In this document: positions 17,731 to 25,433 of the stretch, in pieces
Layout of the letters: each line of letters opens with the position of its first letter
Numbering within the stretch: position 1 is the stretch's first letter
Assembly: GCA_045113315.1 (NCBI GenBank)
Contig: JBGUIX010000015.1
Span: forward strand, 1 to 64,000
DNA length: 64,000 nucleotides
Direction of reading: 5' to 3'
Source of the DNA: RUG13091 sp045113315
GTDB taxonomy: Bacteria > Bacillota_I > Bacilli_A > RFN20 > CAG-826
Made by a program: the position numbers and the translations under genes
Notes under the pieces: model-generated
The model's input: the letters and a program-made list of their open reading frames with translations, nothing else
Databases searched by the model: none
Told to the model about the DNA's origin: nothing

Positions 17731-18138
17731 ATGTTAGAAGATATTAAATATGTCCGTTTGGGATTAGAAAATGTCGAAATTATAGATATCAACATTAAAG
17801 ACATTGACCTAATGATACAAGACATTAGTGAGTTTGATTTAACCGTAATGAATAGCAGCCTTATTAAAAGAAGAAAAGAATGTAAAAAAGCATTCTTCAC
17901 TCTTCTTAAAACCGCAGATAAACCATACGACGAAAAGAGTGAAACAACAGTTTTTGAAAGACTAAGAAAATTTAATGATATCATTGACATTTCTTATTTA
18001 GACGAAAACAAAAACGAGATAGATACAATCTATATGCCCTGGGAATATAACACATTTAATCTAGCGGAAAACATCTATCAAAAATCAAAAATTGATGATT
18101 ATGGAAGATTACAGATACTAATTGAAAAAGGAGAATAA
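17731..18138 (+). CDS. Hypothetical protein between protease and Fic/Doc genes
   Basis: A 135-residue acidic protein that I do not recognise. It has alternating strand-like and helical stretches (IKYVRLGLENVEIIDINIKDIDL; LIKRRKECKKAFFTLLKTA) and IYMPWEYNTFN near the end. AAGGAGA precedes the ATG. It ends 10 nt before the Doc-like gene, the position where an antitoxin would be expected, but it does not look like Phd or other known Doc antitoxins. Confidence 0.6.
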   Translation: MLEDIKYVRLGLENVEIIDINIKDIDLMIQDISEFDLTVMNSSLIKRRKECKKAFFTLLKTADKPYDEKSETTVFERLRKFNDIIDISYLDENKNEIDTIYMPWEYNTFNLAENIYQKSKIDDYGRLQILIEKGE

Positions 18139-18148
18139 AGATTAATAA

Positions 18149-18688
18149 ATGGAATTACCAAAATTAACACGTAAGATTGCTAAACAAGTTGATGAAGAAT
18201 ATAGAAAAGAAGAAAAGAATAAACCCGATATCAAGGCTATAACTATTGATGATGTTTTAATTATTAATTCTCTTTGTCTATTTACAGGCGAACCACATCA
18301 AATTCTAAATAAAGCAGCAATCGAATCCGCTCTTGGCAATCAATATCAACCTTATTCAAGACGTGAATTAGCGTATGCAAGTGTCTATAAATCATTAGTC
18401 CTTAACCATGGATTTATGAATGGGAACAAACGTACCGCTGTCATTGCTTTATATATTGCAAGTTTATTGATAGGCAATGATTTAAAAATCAATGATAAAA
18501 ATTTAGCAAAGTTAACTTATAGGATCGCTGGTGAAAACGGTAGTCAAATTCCAGTTGAAGAAATTGCTGAGAATGTCTTTAAGTCATATACATCATATGA
18601 CGATTTCAAAGAAGTTAATGATGTCGCCTATTATGTTCGTAAATTTATTAATGAACATGAATGGTTGATGAAGGAACTCGGAAAATAG
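18149..18688 (+). CDS. Fic/Doc family protein
   Basis: A 179-residue protein with the Fic core motif HGFMNGNKRT (about residues 87-96), close to the Doc form HxFxNGNKR. This family transfers AMP, phosphate or other nucleotide-derived groups to target proteins (Doc phosphorylates EF-Tu). The Asp of the canonical HPFxDGN is Asn here, as in Doc-like members. There is no N-terminal inhibitory motif in the same chain, so an external inhibitor would be needed; the 17731 gene is the nearest candidate. Downstream lie a FtsK-gamma/HAD fusion and an ADP-ribosylglycohydrolase in the same orientation. Confidence 0.75.
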   Translation: MELPKLTRKIAKQVDEEYRKEEKNKPDIKAITIDDVLIINSLCLFTGEPHQILNKAAIESALGNQYQPYSRRELAYASVYKSLVLNHGFMNGNKRTAVIALYIASLLIGNDLKINDKNLAKLTYRIAGENGSQIPVEEIAENVFKSYTSYDDFKEVNDVAYYVRKFINEHEWLMKELGK

Positions 18689-18700
18689 AAGGAAAAAAAG

Positions 18701-19375
18701 ATGGAGTACGATTTAACAGAAATTATTTCAAATATTAAAAACAAAGATAAAATTTCTATTTCATACATTCAAAGAAACTTCTCGTTTGGCTTTAATAAAT
18801 CTTATAAAGTTTTTCAAAATCTTATTGAAAAAGGTTATGTAGATAAAGAAGGCAATGTTAATAAAGAAAAAGTCGATTCAAATTATGTAGAAGGACCAAA
18901 AGTTATCTTTCTAGATGTCGATGGTGTTCTTAATTGTCGTTCTACAAAAGATAAATGTGGTGGCTATATCGGGATTGATGATAACAAAGTCGCTTTGCTA
19001 AAAGAAATTGTGGATGCTACTGGAGCTATTATTATTCTTGTCTCTTCTTGGAAAGAATGGTGGACAAACAATCCAAGATATAAGCCCAATCAAGATGAAA
19101 TGGCTACATATTTAGACGAAAAACTAGCCAAACAAGGTTTGATTATTAGAGATAAGACTCGAGATGGTAATTCTTTAAGAAGAGGCAAAGGAATTATTCG
19201 ATTCATCGAAATGCAAAAGGAAATCGGAATCGATATTAGTAAGTATATTATTCTTGATGATGAGATGTTTGATTATTTAGAAACTAAAATGACACGTCAT
19301 TTAATTCGCACTAGTTTTGAGCAAAACGGATTAGAAAGAAAACACGTGAGAAAGGCGATTATGAAATTATGTTAG
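18701..19375 (+). CDS. FtsK-gamma-like winged helix fused to HAD phosphatase-like domain
   Basis: A 224-residue protein. Residues about 16-48 (KISISYIQRNFSFGFNKSYK and FQNLIEKGYV) match the FtsK gamma domain, the winged helix that in FtsK reads KOPS/SRS sequence polarity on DNA. From about residue 68, VIFLDVDGVLN is HAD motif I, followed by ILVSSWKEWW (motif II) and IILDDE (motif IV), resembling the HAD domain of Swiss-army-knife RNA repair proteins. A DNA-binding HAD enzyme is inferred. A matching FtsK motor lacking its gamma domain is encoded at 23744. The HAD half is related to the 29419 protein. Confidence 0.72.
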   Translation: MEYDLTEIISNIKNKDKISISYIQRNFSFGFNKSYKVFQNLIEKGYVDKEGNVNKEKVDSNYVEGPKVIFLDVDGVLNCRSTKDKCGGYIGIDDNKVALLKEIVDATGAIIILVSSWKEWWTNNPRYKPNQDEMATYLDEKLAKQGLIIRDKTRDGNSLRRGKGIIRFIEMQKEIGIDISKYIILDDEMFDYLETKMTRHLIRTSFEQNGLERKHVRKAIMKLC

Positions 19376-20208
19376 GCGCAATTATTGGTGATATGGTAGG
19401 TTCAATGTATGAATTCCATCCATGCAAAACAAAGAAGTTCAATATTTACGATCAAAGAATGAGAATGACTGATGATTCTTTACTGACAATAGCAGTCGCT
19501 AAGACTTTATTAAAACATTATCCAATTGATTATTCAGATGAGTCTTTAAAAGCAATTCAAAATGATTTGATTAAAGAATTTGTAGAAGCTTGGAGATTTA
19601 ATAAAGGTGCGGGCTTTGGTGGCATGTTCTTTAATTGGTGCATGGAAGCAAGATATGGAAGAGCCAAGCCTTATAATTCCTATGGTAATGGTAGTGCGAT
19701 GAGAATATCTCCGGTTGCTTGGATAGCGGATTCAGAAGAACACTTAAAACTACTATCAAAAACAGTTACTGAAATCACTCATAATCATCCTGAAGGAATT
19801 AAAGGAGCAGAGGCAGTAGCGATGTGTATCTATCTTGCTCTTCATGGATCTAGCAAGGAAGAAATTAAAGAAAGAATGGTCATTGAATATTACCCTGAAA
19901 TTGCTTCATTTTCCTTTGAAAACCTTGTAAAAACCTATGCTTTTTCTGAAATTTGCCAAAAATCAGTACCTCAAGCTATTTACTGTTTTCTTGTTTCGGA
20001 TAGTTTAGAAGATGCGATTAGAAACTGTGTAGCAATAGGTGGGGATTGTGATACGACCGGAGCGATGGCGGGAGCAATCGCAGAAGCCTATTATCAAAAA
20101 GAAAAACTATCAGATTTTGAAGATAAATTTCTCTATCTCATGATTGATCCTGATGTTGAACAACTAATAAAACAATTCCATAAAACCATTGGCAGTAAGA
20201 AGTTTTAA
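19369..20208 (+). CDS. ADP-ribosylglycohydrolase family protein
   Basis: A 279-residue protein with the metal-binding motifs of the DraG/ARH family: GAIIGDMVGSMYEF at the start, TDDS (about residue 35), YGNGSAMRI (about residue 105) and GGDCDTTGAMAGAI (about residue 226). These enzymes remove ADP-ribose from proteins or nucleic acids. The chain length is normal and the active-site residues look complete. The start overlaps the end of the upstream gene by 7 nt, so translation is likely coupled. No ADP-ribosyltransferase is recognisable nearby; the Fic/Doc gene in the same operon suggests control of protein modification. Confidence 0.88.
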   Translation: MLGAIIGDMVGSMYEFHPCKTKKFNIYDQRMRMTDDSLLTIAVAKTLLKHYPIDYSDESLKAIQNDLIKEFVEAWRFNKGAGFGGMFFNWCMEARYGRAKPYNSYGNGSAMRISPVAWIADSEEHLKLLSKTVTEITHNHPEGIKGAEAVAMCIYLALHGSSKEEIKERMVIEYYPEIASFSFENLVKTYAFSEICQKSVPQAIYCFLVSDSLEDAIRNCVAIGGDCDTTGAMAGAIAEAYYQKEKLSDFEDKFLYLMIDPDVEQLIKQFHKTIGSKKF

Positions 20209-20209
20209 A

Positions 20210-20407
20210 ATGAAAGAATATGAAATAAAAATCATCCTTGATAAAGTGGAAATATCAAAAGATTTCAGAGTTATATGTTGGACGGAGATATATAAAGGCA
20301 ATAAACGAGGCGCAATTAAAAGAGCAAAAGAATTACAGAAAGAGTGGAAAGCGGAGTTCTACGAAATTAACAAAATTCAGAAAAGAGGATTTAATAATGA
20401 AATTTGA
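20210..20407 (+). CDS. Small basic hypothetical protein
   Basis: A 65-residue lysine-rich protein (MKEYEIKIILDKVEIS...AIKRAKELQKEWKAEFYEI). ATG 20210 follows the preceding stop by one base and is preferred to an in-frame TTG at 20189. It overlaps the next gene by 11 nt. Function unknown; the strand-helix pattern suggests a small DNA- or protein-binding fold. Confidence 0.5.
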   Translation: MKEYEIKIILDKVEISKDFRVICWTEIYKGNKRGAIKRAKELQKEWKAEFYEINKIQKRGFNNEI

Positions 20408-20993
20408 CGTAAATAAAGTAATTGATGAATTAAAAAGAAAAAATCAAAAAGGTTTTATTTTGGAATCACATCTCCAAGTTGAATTTGGTTACGCTATAAA
20501 GGAAGTGTATACAAATGCTGAGATAGTGTTTGAATATCCTTTTGATATGAATGGCAATAATAAAAGAATGGATATTAGAGCAACTATAGGAGAAGAAACT
20601 ATTGGCTTTGAATTTAAATATTTTACAAAATCTCAGGAGCTTGAATTAAGAAAAGGTTTTATTGTTCCTCTTAAAGACCAAGTTTGCAAAGATCTACACA
20701 GGATCGGTTTTTGGAAAGATGTTCAAAAAATAGAATACGCAATCAAACATAACCTTATTGATGAAGGATATTGCATTCTAATGACAAATGATTTGTCGAT
20801 TTTTAATCCAGTTAAAGCTACAAATAATGATAAGGATTTTGATATTTCAAAAGGAATAAAGCCTGGGAAAAAAATATTGAAATATCCAGGCAAGCCACAA
20901 CACGATGTATCACTTATTAAAACAGACTACAGTTTAGACCATTGCGCTTATTCTGAATATTTAGAAATAATGTGCATTCCAGTGACAAAATAA
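20397..20993 (+). CDS. Putative PD-(D/E)XK nuclease-like protein
   Basis: A 198-residue protein with MDIRATIGEETIGFEFKYFTK (about residues 57-77), which fits the D...ExK core of PD-(D/E)XK nucleases, and an upstream helix with Glu (ESHLQVEFGYAI). It could be a restriction-like nuclease or a non-catalytic relative; confidence in the fold is moderate. The start at 20397 has AAGAGGA 7 nt upstream. An upstream in-frame start at 20238 would overlap the preceding gene widely and is rejected. It is the last gene before the second S-box element. Confidence 0.6.
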   Translation: MKFDVNKVIDELKRKNQKGFILESHLQVEFGYAIKEVYTNAEIVFEYPFDMNGNNKRMDIRATIGEETIGFEFKYFTKSQELELRKGFIVPLKDQVCKDLHRIGFWKDVQKIEYAIKHNLIDEGYCILMTNDLSIFNPVKATNNDKDFDISKGIKPGKKILKYPGKPQHDVSLIKTDYSLDHCAYSEYLEIMCIPVTK

Positions 20994-21009
20994 ATAATTT
21001 TTATACACA

Positions 21010-21092
21010 TCCATAAAGAGTGTGGTTAGGGACAAGCCCTATGATCCACCGACAACCCAAGTAATGTTGGGTGCCAAAGCTTGTACGATGGG
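21010..21092 (+). ncRNA. SAM-I-like (S-box) riboswitch aptamer 2
   Basis: CATAAAGAGTGTGG, TTAGGGACAAGCCCTATGAT, CCACCGACAACCC, a short hairpin (CAACCC..GGGTGCC) and AAAGCTTGTACGATGGG repeat the layout of element 1, including the ACAAGC/GCTTGT pairing. The 3' strand of P1 (ACGATGGGA) is complementary to TCCTATCGT in the terminator that follows. It differs from the S-box consensus at some positions, so ligand identity should be treated as inferred. Confidence 0.66.
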
Positions 21093-21111
21093 AATAATAA
21101 AACTATTTAAT

Positions 21112-21138
21112 ACTCCTATCGTAACGATGGGAGTTTTT
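21112..21138 (+). terminator. Riboswitch-controlled terminator 2
   Basis: ACTCCTATCG pairs with CGATGGGAGT across TAA, then TTTTT. It lies directly before the AAGGAGGA site of the 21171 gene. Confidence 0.8.
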
Positions 21139-21170
21139 AATTCCTCTTTATGGTGATTTAAGGAGGAATT

Positions 21171-21728
21171 ATGGAAGACTTATTAGAAAAAGACTGTATT
21201 GTTGTTGCAAACGAGTGGGAACTTTTGTCTTTGTGTTTGGAATATAAAATCCCATGCAAACCAATTCATACAAGTTTCTTTAACCGCGATTCAACTAAAT
21301 ATGCATTTGTCATTTCAAAATGCGGAGTTAGGGAATGCGATGCAAATGTTCCGGTTGATTTAACGGTTTTTAAAACAATTAATTCTTTAAAGTTTTATCT
21401 TTTTAAGCATGCTCTTTTCAGCGGCAAAATTGTTGTTCACAAGGTGAATTATCACATTTATCTGAAAACAATTAAATATCTCAGGAAATTAGGTATAAGA
21501 ACTATTAAGGATAAAACATATTTTGAAGATGCCGACAGTTTCTATGTTTCTTGTGGGAGTTTCAAAGAACTTAGTTATTTTGGATGCAAATGCGTTGTAA
21601 CGATGACAAATGGTTTGCAATTTAAAGCTCGTGATTTTTTGAACACTCTCAAAGAGTTTTTTAAGAATAGAAATGACTATAAAAAGCATATTACTTATTA
21701 CCAATCAAAGGTGGGGGAGGAATTATAA
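21171..21728 (+). CDS. Hypothetical protein under S-box control
   Basis: A 185-residue protein with no recognised family. It is cysteine-containing (KCGVRECD, SCGSFKELSYFGCKC) but without a clear metal-binding spacing, and has no membrane segment. The segment IVVANEWELLSLCLEYKIPCK might be a Rossmann-like opening. The start has a strong AAGGAGGAATT. It abuts the next gene and is the first gene after the second riboswitch, so it is presumably the regulated function. No methionine-, SAM- or sulfur-related motif is visible. Confidence 0.6.
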   Translation: MEDLLEKDCIVVANEWELLSLCLEYKIPCKPIHTSFFNRDSTKYAFVISKCGVRECDANVPVDLTVFKTINSLKFYLFKHALFSGKIVVHKVNYHIYLKTIKYLRKLGIRTIKDKTYFEDADSFYVSCGSFKELSYFGCKCVVTMTNGLQFKARDFLNTLKEFFKNRNDYKKHITYYQSKVGEEL

Positions 21729-22526
21729 ATGAATATTAATAATGACAGAAAAAGACCATTTTTAGAAGAACCTGTATATAATGGTTGTCCTATTTCTTGG
21801 GCTGAACGTTTTTTTCAAGGCAAAGTGTCTGAATTCCGCAAGGCAAACAAAGAATTTGATTCATTTCTAATCGGAATAGAACAAGAAATCAGAGAAAGAA
21901 AAATTACGTATTGCAACAATATTTTGCTTTTTATCAGTGGTGGAGCCAAAGTGAATTGGGTTTCGCCTAAAAAATCACTTTTTCGAACATTAATTAAACT
22001 ATACAACTACGACTTCAGTCCTAAGCAAGCAGTTGATCATATTGAACGGTGCTATTCGAATTATCAAAGACTATTAAATGATGAACTTGAAATGGGCAAT
22101 GATTATGAATTATTTACCGCCAGAATACGATGGGATTCTTCTATGAAAGATTTTGTTGAATTAACTTTGTCTCCAAAGAGAAAAAATCCTTTGATTTTAA
22201 AACCATATTGGATACGTGTGTGTTTTTGTTCTATGCAAATCGATATAGGCAATAACCCATACAATGATTATCCTGACGATGATAACAAAATAGATTTAAT
22301 TGCAGACGAATCAACGTATGAAGACGCATTATCTTTATTTGATTATTGCAATGGAAATCATTTTACTAGAAGAATCATGAATATCACGATTAAAAAGTTA
22401 ATTGAGAATAAGATAATTAGCAAGCAACCAGATGAAACAGTCAGCGGATATTCAAAAACACATTTGTTCACATATTCAGTTAACGTCAAACGTTATTTAA
22501 AACTTAAAGAAGATAAAGGGTGGTGA
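21729..22526 (+). CDS. Hypothetical protein
   Basis: A 265-residue soluble protein of unknown family. The middle region (FTARIRWDSSMKDFVELTLSPK) is strand rich and the last 60 residues (FTRRIMNITIKKLIENKIISK...KTHLFTYSVN) look like a winged-helix segment. It starts directly after the 21171 stop with GGGGAGG upstream, so the two are co-transcribed and probably function together. Confidence 0.6.
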   Translation: MNINNDRKRPFLEEPVYNGCPISWAERFFQGKVSEFRKANKEFDSFLIGIEQEIRERKITYCNNILLFISGGAKVNWVSPKKSLFRTLIKLYNYDFSPKQAVDHIERCYSNYQRLLNDELEMGNDYELFTARIRWDSSMKDFVELTLSPKRKNPLILKPYWIRVCFCSMQIDIGNNPYNDYPDDDNKIDLIADESTYEDALSLFDYCNGNHFTRRIMNITIKKLIENKIISKQPDETVSGYSKTHLFTYSVNVKRYLKLKEDKGW

Positions 22527-22532
22527 TGGCAA

Positions 22533-22844
22533 ATGTCGATAGGCGAATTAATTGGCAATAAACAATATATGTTTGCACGCGACAACTTTTGGTCAAAGCT
22601 TAAAGAAAAACTAATTGAAAATGGGTATGAAGACGAAGTTGGAACAGAAAGTTTCGTGGCGATAGTTGTCGATAATGAATACAAATGGTTTTATCCGGTA
22701 CCAGGTATATTTATGTATTGGAAATATAGTTTAAATAGAAAACCGCCATTAAAGCAATTGTCAGCAAAAGATATCTTTGATAATTTTGAAAAACTAATTA
22801 TAGAGAAGGACATTGATTTCTATAACAAACTCATTAGGAGCTAG
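22533..22844 (+). CDS. Small hypothetical protein
   Basis: A 103-residue protein with no recognised domain, rich in aromatic residues (WFYPVPGIFMYWKY). It follows the 21729 gene by 6 nt and closes this short operon. Membrane insertion is not evident. Confidence 0.55.
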   Translation: MSIGELIGNKQYMFARDNFWSKLKEKLIENGYEDEVGTESFVAIVVDNEYKWFYPVPGIFMYWKYSLNRKPPLKQLSAKDIFDNFEKLIIEKDIDFYNKLIRS

Positions 22845-23010
22845 AGAAATAGGAAATAGAGCTTTTTTGCATTCTATAAACAACTAAAAAAATTTTTGAA
22901 TGTAAATCGGTTGAACTTGGGTATGAACGCATTTGCTTGAGCCAATATTGAAAGAATTAAAATAGGCAGAACGATCGAAATAATTTCACACATATATTTT
23001 GGTCAAATAG

Positions 23011-23028
23011 TGTACTGATAAGAGTACA
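23011..23028. promoter_or_regulatory. Palindromic operator site 3
   Basis: TGTAC-TGATAAGA-GTACA, 71 nt before the 23099 ATG. Otherwise the 22845-23098 gap shows no gene. Confidence 0.55.
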
Positions 23029-23098
23029 TATTTTAAGCACACATTTTTCTTATATTAATGGTGTGTATATTGGAAGCATAAAGTGAGGATTTTTAATT

Positions 23099-23725
23099 AT
23101 GAATTGTTTCAATTTCAACAACAAACAATCTTATATGGACTATGTCCAATCATTATCTGATGGAGATATCATTCTCCAAAGAAAACTTATGTCCAATTTA
23201 TTAGATGATCTTAAATCTAAATATTATGACATTAAGTTAAATATCGAATTAAGTGTTATTCCAACCTTAAAATCAATCGCTAGAAAAAGAAGCCTTTCTG
23301 CAGGCAACCTCTATTTCAAACAAGCGCTAGAAAATTTCTTCAGTATGCATTCATGTGATAAAGAATATCTTAAAAGCTTAAAGAATTACTCTAACTCTGC
23401 TCGCGATGATTCTGAATATAGTAAAGAAGATTCTATCCAAATTATTGAGAATACATATAATCAAATCACTTCTGAAGATGAAAGTGGTGTATACGATAAG
23501 TGCCTTTCTTTACTTAACTTAATCATTAACCAAAGCGCGATTGTTATGTATAGACTATATAATGTCGCCTTATTAGATGAAGAAGAATTAAGACCGTTCT
23601 TAACCGCTCCAAAAGTTTTATTTGGTGGTCTTAACGAAAAAGGCGAACCAGATCTTAAATATTCAGTAAGAAGATATATGTATCAAATTCAGTTCGACAT
23701 TAAGTTTGTCGAGAATAACTTCTAG
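23099..23725 (+). CDS. Hypothetical protein preceding the FtsK-like ATPase (paralogue of 15663 protein)
   Basis: A 208-residue helical protein related to the 15663 product, most clearly in the first 20 residues (MNCFNFNNKQSYMDYVQSL) and in the pattern of helices after it. It has no membrane segment or catalytic motif that I can see. It ends 19 nt before a FtsK-like ATPase gene, as the 15663 gene precedes the FtsH-like one. The conserved pairing suggests a shared partner or adaptor role. Confidence 0.65.
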   Translation: MNCFNFNNKQSYMDYVQSLSDGDIILQRKLMSNLLDDLKSKYYDIKLNIELSVIPTLKSIARKRSLSAGNLYFKQALENFFSMHSCDKEYLKSLKNYSNSARDDSEYSKEDSIQIIENTYNQITSEDESGVYDKCLSLLNLIINQSAIVMYRLYNVALLDEEELRPFLTAPKVLFGGLNEKGEPDLKYSVRRYMYQIQFDIKFVENNF

Positions 23726-23743
23726 CAGAAGGAGGATTATTTT

Positions 23744-24829
23744 ATGTTAAAAACATTAACTTTAAAATTTTGGGAGCCTTTCTTTAAAGTTGCCAAAATT
23801 AATGGAGGCTGCCCTGTAAAAATTGTTTATGGCTGTCCAGAAGGTAAGACATCAATTATCTACGATGATTTAAGCAAAGCCGAGAACGTTTTAGTTTATG
23901 GCACGACCGGTAGTGGTAAGTCAGTCTTTTTACATGTTTTTATTAAAGGGGCTTCAATAGTCAATACTGTTGAAGATGTAAGATTCGTTCTGGTCGATTC
24001 TAAAAAAATTGAATTTAATCAATATAAAAACAGCGAATTATTACATTGCCCAATTATCAATAGGGGTGATGAATTATTAGCTAAAACTAAAGAATTGATT
24101 AACGAGTGTCATAAGAGAAAAGAAGTAATTGGAGATAACGACTTTGAAGCTTCTAGAAAGCAAAATAACCAGCATTTTCCATATATTTTGTTAGTTATTG
24201 ATGAATATGCCGATATAGCAAATAAGGAATTAAACAACACTTTATTAGAACTTATGAAGGATGGATTTAAATATGGAATCCATGTAGTTTTATCCACACA
24301 AAGAATAAGTGAAGATAATATTAACTTCTTTAAATCTTTCAAAACCATTGTTTGCCAAACCAATTATGATGAAAAAGAAACGCGTGCACTAATTGGAGAT
24401 TATGTTGAACTGAATGGTGGTGGTGACTCGCTGGTTCTTCGCAATGGCGAGTTAACCAGAACACAAGGTTTATATACTTCCTATAATGAAGACTTATCCG
24501 CAAAAGTGGATGAATGTGTTATGTCTATGGAAACGTGGATATTTGAAATGTTAGCAAAACACAACGATGAAATTCTAGTTCCAGTAGATGAAAACAACGA
24601 AATCATAATCAGAAAGAAAGTAGTTACTATTTATAATCCTTTGAATTATGTAAAAGCTGATATTTATGATAAGCATAGAAAGGTAAAAATGAAATTCTGG
24701 ACATTATTGAAATCAATTAGAGGTAAGAGATTAAATATTCGATTGGAAAATAATTATTCTTCATACTATTCGTGTCGCATGCACGAGGGATGGTATAATC
24801 AATGGTGGAAGAAATATAAAAACAACTGA
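23744..24829 (+). CDS. FtsK/SpoIIIE-like DNA-translocase motor domain protein
   Basis: A 361-residue protein corresponding to the FtsK/SpoIIIE motor: AENVLVYGTTGSGKSVFLH (Walker A, about 46-64), FVLVDSKKIEF (the VDPK-like motif), ILLVIDEYADI (Walker B, about 148-158), and VVLSTQRIS. It lacks the N-terminal membrane region and the C-terminal gamma domain of FtsK; the last 100 residues are unlike FtsK. A gamma-like winged helix is encoded separately at 18701. It could pump DNA in an accessory role or be a TcpA-like coupling protein, but no relaxase or conjugation genes are nearby. The ribosome binding site AAGGAGGA is strong. Confidence 0.85.
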   Translation: MLKTLTLKFWEPFFKVAKINGGCPVKIVYGCPEGKTSIIYDDLSKAENVLVYGTTGSGKSVFLHVFIKGASIVNTVEDVRFVLVDSKKIEFNQYKNSELLHCPIINRGDELLAKTKELINECHKRKEVIGDNDFEASRKQNNQHFPYILLVIDEYADIANKELNNTLLELMKDGFKYGIHVVLSTQRISEDNINFFKSFKTIVCQTNYDEKETRALIGDYVELNGGGDSLVLRNGELTRTQGLYTSYNEDLSAKVDECVMSMETWIFEMLAKHNDEILVPVDENNEIIIRKKVVTIYNPLNYVKADIYDKHRKVKMKFWTLLKSIRGKRLNIRLENNYSSYYSCRMHEGWYNQWWKKYKNN

Positions 24830-24830
24830 T

Positions 24831-25433
24831 ATGCCTAAGGTTTTAAGTTCTGTTGATTTTCGAAAAGAATCAAAAAAAGTATCGCCAAACTTTTTAGCTT
24901 GTTCTTTTAATAAGAACACAACATTATCTTCAAACACTAAATTGATTATAGTTGGAACGTTAACTCCACCTGACACCGCTTATTTTTACTGTTCTTTCTT
25001 TAATCGGATTTATGGTTATATAGATGAAGCATTAAAACAATTAGGCAGAAATGGTCATAGTACTTTGAAAGAATTAAAAAGAGGTCTTTCTAGAGTTCAA
25101 ACGAAAAGAATTAAAATTGACCTTTTGCCAAAAGAAGAAGTTGATGAGCACGTTGCAGCAATTAAACAAATTCTGGATAAAAACGGAATTGCTTTTCTTG
25201 ATGTGATGGATAAAGCAATCAGGAAAAAGCTAACCAGCTACGACGATGATATTAGGTTCTTTACTCTTGCTTATGATGATTTTAAAAATATCAATCCCGA
25301 TACTGTTATTGTTGCAAATAGTAAACTAGCGTTTGATTGCTGTATCTCTTTAAATGTAAAATCACAATTTTTATCTCAAAGATTTGACGGGAAAGAAAAG
25401 TGGGTAAAAGCGATTGTTAACGCTATTAAATAG
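24831..25433 (+). CDS. Uracil-DNA-glycosylase-like protein
   Basis: A 200-residue protein whose pattern fits the UDG superfamily: LIIVGTLTPPDTAYFYCSFF then NRIYGYIDEAL (the first catalytic-loop region), IAFLDVMDKA, DDDIRFFTLAYDDF and VIVANSKLAF near the second motif. The match is to Mug/deoxyinosine-glycosylase-like members in layout only. If correct it would remove or recognise altered bases. It begins one base after the FtsK-like gene, so it is translated with it. It converges on the DUF2779 gene. Confidence 0.5.
   Translation: MPKVLSSVDFRKESKKVSPNFLACSFNKNTTLSSNTKLIIVGTLTPPDTAYFYCSFFNRIYGYIDEALKQLGRNGHSTLKELKRGLSRVQTKRIKIDLLPKEEVDEHVAAIKQILDKNGIAFLDVMDKAIRKKLTSYDDDIRFFTLAYDDFKNINPDTVIVANSKLAFDCCISLNVKSQFLSQRFDGKEKWVKAIVNAIK

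Noticed and set aside
23744..24829. FtsK-like protein as evidence for an integrative conjugative element
   Set aside because: No relaxase, VirB4-like ATPase, integrase or attachment-site repeats could be found around it.
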